From NCBI GenBank assembly GCA_017302015.1, contig JAFLEE010000010.1, positions 1 to 64,000 on the forward strand: a stretch of 64,000 bases of DNA, in the 5' to 3' direction. The position numbers were made by a program, and so were the translations under genes. Positions 63,387-64,000 of this stretch are shown here, piece by piece (the first letter of the stretch is position 1; each line of letters starts with the position of its first letter). Origin of the DNA: Spirochaetota bacterium. Lineage in GTDB: Bacteria > Spirochaetota > UBA12135 > COTS27 > JAFLEE01. The notes under the pieces are model-generated. The model ran no database searches, was not told the DNA's origin, and saw only the letters and a list, made by a program, of their open reading frames with translations.

Positions 63387-64000
63387 ATGCTCGAACTGAT
63401 CCGCAATATCTTCCGGATTCCGGAACTCCGCCAGCGGATCCTCTTCACGCTCGGCTGCCTCGTCGTGTTCCGCATCGGCGCCCACATCACGTGCCCCGGC
63501 ATCAGTCCCACCGGCCTCGCCGAAATGATCAAGAGCCTCAACCAGGGCAATTTCGGCGGTCTCATCTCCTTCATCGACCTCTTCGCCGGCGGAGCCTTCG
63601 AGCGCTTCACCCTCTTCGCCTTGGGCATCATGCCCTACATCTCGGCGTCCATCATCATCCAGATCCTCACCACCGTCGTGCCGCACCTGGAGCAGCTCCA
63701 GAAAGAGGGCGAAGCGGGCCGCCGCCAACTCCAGCAGTACATGCGCTACGGCACGATCCTCATCTGCGCGGTGCAGGCCGTGGCGATCAGCCGTTGGATC
63801 TACTCCCACCCGGGGGTGGTCGCGGGCGATCTCCAGGGGCATCCCGCGTTCTTCTCCTTCATCGTCGTGAGCACCATCACCGCCGGCACGGTCTTCCTCA
63901 TGTGGCTCGGAGAGCAGATCACCGAGCGCGGCATCGGCAACGGCGTCTCGCTCATCATCTACGCCGGGATCGCGGCGCGCATCCCGCAAGAGTTCATGAA
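63387..64000 (+). CDS. secY: Protein translocase subunit SecY, 3' end outside the window
   Basis: The first 204 residues of the main channel of the Sec translocon. It starts MLELIRNIFRIPELRQRILF, followed by helices with LVVFRIGAHITCPG, the plug and second helix region (FERFTLFALGIMPYISASII and IQILT), and GEQITERGIGNGVSLIIYAG, a well-conserved loop. ATG 63387 lies 10 bases after the rplO stop. It is the last gene visible in the merged operon. Confidence 0.96.
   Translation, partial: MLELIRNIFRIPELRQRILFTLGCLVVFRIGAHITCPGISPTGLAEMIKSLNQGNFGGLISFIDLFAGGAFERFTLFALGIMPYISASIIIQILTTVVPHLEQLQKEGEAGRRQLQQYMRYGTILICAVQAVAISRWIYSHPGVVAGDLQGHPAFFSFIVVSTITAGTVFLMWLGEQITERGIGNGVSLIIYAGIAARIPQEFM

Overview
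The window is 64 kb of GC-rich (clearly above 60%), densely coded chromosome from a Gram-negative-type bacterium. It carries secreted and lipoprotein-type proteins, SecDF-YajC, RecBCD and a diguanylate cyclase. I see no phage, plasmid, insertion sequence, rRNA or CRISPR array. Taxonomic hints conflict. EF-Tu has an altered switch I segment of a kind I associate with PVC-group bacteria, and a DUF2341/LamG protein, a GH110-like beta-helix protein and a PD40 propeller fit that group. A LysM lipoprotein-like protein closely resembles spirochaete lipoproteins. I would not go beyond an uncultured PVC- or Spirochaetota-like lineage.

Layout. 0-8.8 kb: the end of a beta-propeller protein, a small membrane protein, then a leftward series of lysA, corA, an ECF sigma factor with an unusual YfbK-like membrane protein, and araBD. 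9-17.7 kb: a tightly overlapped recC-recB-recD operon. 17.7-28.3 kb: a leftward metabolic block of asparagine synthetase, NhaD antiporter, opine dehydrogenase, a TM-helix channel-like protein, a cobalamin-binding mutase-like protein, an ATP-grasp ligase and a GH110-like beta-helix protein. 28.7-38 kb: an accessory region that looks less GC-rich, with a DUF2341 protein, a CPA1 antiporter, a GGDEF gene broken by a stop codon, three small exported proteins (one frameshifted) and a two-component pair. 38.1-39.3 kb: a CAT-anticodon tRNA (Ile2 type) and a CE1-type esterase. 39.7-46.4 kb: yajC-secD-secF-gmk-rpoZ-miaA-manC-moxR. 46.5-49.8 kb: nadK, then a degenerate MoxR-like AAA+ gene with a large partner of unknown function. 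50-64 kb: a merged str-S10-spc operon running from rpsL to secY, which is cut by the window end.

The most unusual items are: (1) a YfbK-like protein that keeps both flanking domains but lacks the von Willebrand A domain, is fused to an anti-sigma-like membrane anchor and overlaps an ECF sigma gene; (2) the opine dehydrogenase / TM-helix / B12-mutase gene set; (3) a two-gene AAA+ module whose ATPase has lost key Walker residues; (4) repeated -10 boxes 5 to 8 bases before start codons, implying leaderless mRNAs; and (5) three genes (GGDEF, LysM, miaA) each interrupted by one small lesion near the start, which may be real decay or consensus errors.
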